From Candidatus Atribacteria bacterium (GTDB lineage: Bacteria > Atribacterota > Atribacteria > Atribacterales > Atribacteraceae), in assembly GCA_003561145.1 (NCBI GenBank), contig PWXL01000272.1, positions 1 through 15,784 of the forward strand: 15,784 nt of DNA. Direction: 5' to 3'. A program made the position numbers and the translations under genes. Below, one piece after another: positions 14,273 to 15,784 of this stretch; position 1 is the stretch's first letter, and each line of letters starts with the position of its first letter. The notes beneath the pieces are model-generated. The model was not told the DNA's origin, made no database searches, and saw nothing but the letters and a program-made list of their open reading frames with translations.

Positions 14273-15106
14273 ATGTCCATAAAAAAAATTGTTGGAGCCG
14301 GTTCCGGCTATTTTGTTGCGATTTTCCTGGCATTGCTGATCGTGATCCCTTTTGTGGTTATGTTTATGGGCACTTTCCGGGAACATACTGATATTATTCG
14401 GCGGGGTCCCTTTGCACTTCCTCTCGAGTGGAGTTTGGAGAACTTCCGACGGGTTTTGTTTCAATACAACTTTGACCTGTATTATATCAATTCAGTTCTT
14501 ATAACAGCTCCAGCTGTTATTGGTTCCTTGATTATCGCCCTCATGGCGGCTTTTGCATTCAGTGTTATGGAATTTCCCCTTAAACGGTTGCTGCTTCTTG
14601 CCACCATTTCCCTGGGAGTAATGGTGGCCGAGGTGTTCATCATGATACCATTGTTCCAGCTCATGAACCAACTTGGGTTGGTGGATAACCTTTTGAGTGT
14701 CATTCTTCCCTCGCTTGCCATGAGCGCTTGCTTTTCCACGCTGGTATTACGATCCTTTTTTATGGGTCTTCCACGAGAGCTTCTCGATTCGGGGTTGGTG
14801 GATGGTGCGAGTAACTGGCAGGTATTATGGAAGATTTACGCTCCCATAGCCCGCCCGGCAATCGTCACCTGCGGGGCCTTGACCACGGTCTGGACCTGGA
14901 ACACCTACATTACACCGCTCGTGCTTATTCACGACCCGGCCAAAGCACCACTGCCTCTTGGTTTAGCCCTCTTTCAGGGGCAGTATGTAGCGGATGTTCC
15001 GCTGATCATGACCGGTGCAGCTCTCACCGCCCTTCCTCCTATCCTGATTTACCTTCTTTTTCAACCTCGTATTGTCTGGGGTATTACGCAGGGAACGATC
15101 AAATAA
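14273..15106 (+). CDS. Carbohydrate ABC transporter permease, MalG/UgpE type (CUT1)
   Basis: A 277-residue partner of the MalF-like subunit. Hydrophobic segments at about 12-35, 72-98, 105-130, 141-165, 193-220 and 243-265 fit the six-helix MalG fold. The first outside loop has ALPLEWSLENFRRVL, usual for MalG/UgpE, and the EAA loop LLDSGLVDGASNWQVLWKIY lies at about 170-189. The ATG at 14273 is chosen because AGGA repeats at 14257-14264 give proper spacing; the in-frame TTG at 14252 lies before that site and overlaps the previous gene. No ATPase gene follows. CUT1 systems often borrow a shared MsmK/MalK-type ATPase encoded elsewhere, which is the likely case here. Confidence 0.93.
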   Translation: MSIKKIVGAGSGYFVAIFLALLIVIPFVVMFMGTFREHTDIIRRGPFALPLEWSLENFRRVLFQYNFDLYYINSVLITAPAVIGSLIIALMAAFAFSVMEFPLKRLLLLATISLGVMVAEVFIMIPLFQLMNQLGLVDNLLSVILPSLAMSACFSTLVLRSFFMGLPRELLDSGLVDGASNWQVLWKIYAPIARPAIVTCGALTTVWTWNTYITPLVLIHDPAKAPLPLGLALFQGQYVADVPLIMTGAALTALPPILIYLLFQPRIVWGITQGTIK

Positions 15107-15174
15107 TCCCATAGCGAGAAGGGTTCTTTCATCCGGTAGAAACTTCCTACTAGCTTCAGTGGGAATGTTTTTTT
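15107..15174 (+). terminator. Possible imperfect terminator after the MalG-like gene
   Basis: Directly after the stop codon TCCCA (15107-15111) can pair with TGGGA (15160-15164) and GAAG (15118-15121) with CTTC (15154-15157), around an inner GTAG/CTAC pairing. A T7 run follows at 15168-15174. The stem is interrupted, so this is a weak or partial terminator at best; the GH4 gene may be in the same operon. Confidence 0.35.
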
Positions 15175-15224
15175 AAAAGTTATGCATAATAATGGAATTC
15201 ACAATTCATGTGAGGTGTGAAACT

Positions 15225-15784
15225 ATGAAGCGATTAAAAATTGTGGTGATCGGCGCAGGGAGTGCACAATTTGGGCGGGGTATGATTGTTGATGTTTTGG
15301 CTTGCCAGGAGCTTCGAGACTATGATGTCACCTTTTCCCTGGTAGATATCAATAAGGATGCGCTGAATCTCATGTTCCGTTTTGCTCAAAAAGTGAAAGA
15401 AAATTTCTCTTCACCGGTGGAAATACAGGCTGAAACCGACCGGATCAGGGCATTGCCCGGAGCCGATTACGTGGTGGTCTCGGTTGCACAGAACCGGTGG
15501 GATCTCTGGGAAAAGGATTTTTACATCCCGATTGCCTATGGATTCAAGCATGTGTACGGTGAAAACGGCGGCCCCGGAGCCGCTTTTCATACCCTGCGGA
15601 GTCTCCATCTCATGATACCCATCTGCCGGGATATGGAGCGTTTGTGCCCTGAAGCGCTCCTCATGAACTTCACCAACCCCGAAAGCCGGGTATGCCTGGC
15701 CATATCCCGTTTCACCTCATTACGTGCGGTGGGTTTGTGCCATGGGCCGGTTTCCACGCTGAAAAAAACAGCGGAAATCCTGGG
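15225..15784 (+). CDS. NAD-dependent glycoside hydrolase family 4 enzyme (partial, 5' part)
   Basis: The first 186 codons of a cytoplasmic GH4 glycosidase, truncated by the window end (family length is about 430-480). GH4 enzymes cleave glycosides by a redox-elimination mechanism using NAD+ and a divalent metal. Visible are the Rossmann strand IVVIGAGSAQFG (6-17), the NAD-binding acidic end of strand 2 LVDIN (39-43), GENGGPG (112-118), the metal/substrate motif MNFTNPES (147-154), and the LCHGP motif (171-175) supplying Cys172 and His173. The Cys-His pair resembles alpha-glucosidase/alpha-galactosidase members; 6-phospho-beta-glucosidases usually have Asn after the Cys. The ATG has GAGGTG at 15212-15217, 7 bases upstream. 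It follows the CUT1 permeases and presumably hydrolyses the imported sugar. Exact substrate is open without the C-terminal half. Confidence 0.92.
   Translation, partial: MKRLKIVVIGAGSAQFGRGMIVDVLACQELRDYDVTFSLVDINKDALNLMFRFAQKVKENFSSPVEIQAETDRIRALPGADYVVVSVAQNRWDLWEKDFYIPIAYGFKHVYGENGGPGAAFHTLRSLHLMIPICRDMERLCPEALLMNFTNPESRVCLAISRFTSLRAVGLCHGPVSTLKKTAEIL

Noticed and set aside
1..15784. tRNA, rRNA, CRISPR, insertion sequence, phage or toxin-antitoxin genes
   Set aside because: Looked for by eye on both strands; no cloverleaf, repeat-spacer array, transposase-like protein or terminal repeats were recognised.

Overview
The window looks like chromosomal DNA of a bacterium with Gram-positive (Bacillota/Clostridia-like) signals. 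Nearly every gene has a strong AGGAGG-type ribosome binding site, GTG and TTG starts occur, one small membrane protein resembles DUF4064, and a CcpA/LacI-type (cre-like) operator precedes a sugar-transport operon. Base composition appears close to balanced. No rRNA, tRNA, CRISPR array, insertion sequence or phage gene is visible. The taxonomic statement is an inference.

Region 1 (1-1436): a short GlcG/HbpS-like (DUF336) protein on the plus strand, then a convergent DUF4064-like membrane protein on the minus strand with a GC-rich hairpin at its 3' end, then about 400 bases holding only a weak small ORF and what may be a decayed reading frame.

Region 2 (1437-11286): seven genes in one direction, probably one operon. 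They encode an unrecognised small exported helical protein; a large exported sialidase-fold (Asp-box) beta-propeller with a C-terminal beta domain and coiled coil; and a complete Opp/Dpp-type ABC importer. The importer has a family 5 binding protein, a DppB-like permease, a DppC-like permease with an unusually long outside loop, and OppD- and OppF-like ATPases. The binding protein seems to carry the two halves of the family 5 fold in swapped (circularly permuted) order, plus a C-terminal beta domain. The exported propeller and the elaborated importer may form a surface capture and uptake system; its substrate cannot be read from the sequence.

Region 3 (11287-15784): a 634-base non-coding leader with candidate promoters, a cre-like operator and orphan Shine-Dalgarno sequences precedes a CUT1 carbohydrate transporter (family 1 binding protein, MalF-like and MalG-like permeases). 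It is followed by the first 186 codons of an NAD-dependent family 4 glycoside hydrolase that runs off the window. A strong hairpin with a T-tract lies between the binding protein and the first permease, and would lower permease expression relative to the binding protein. No ATPase for this transporter is encoded here, so it presumably uses a shared one. The logic is import of a sugar or glycoside followed by GH4 cleavage, probably under catabolite control.
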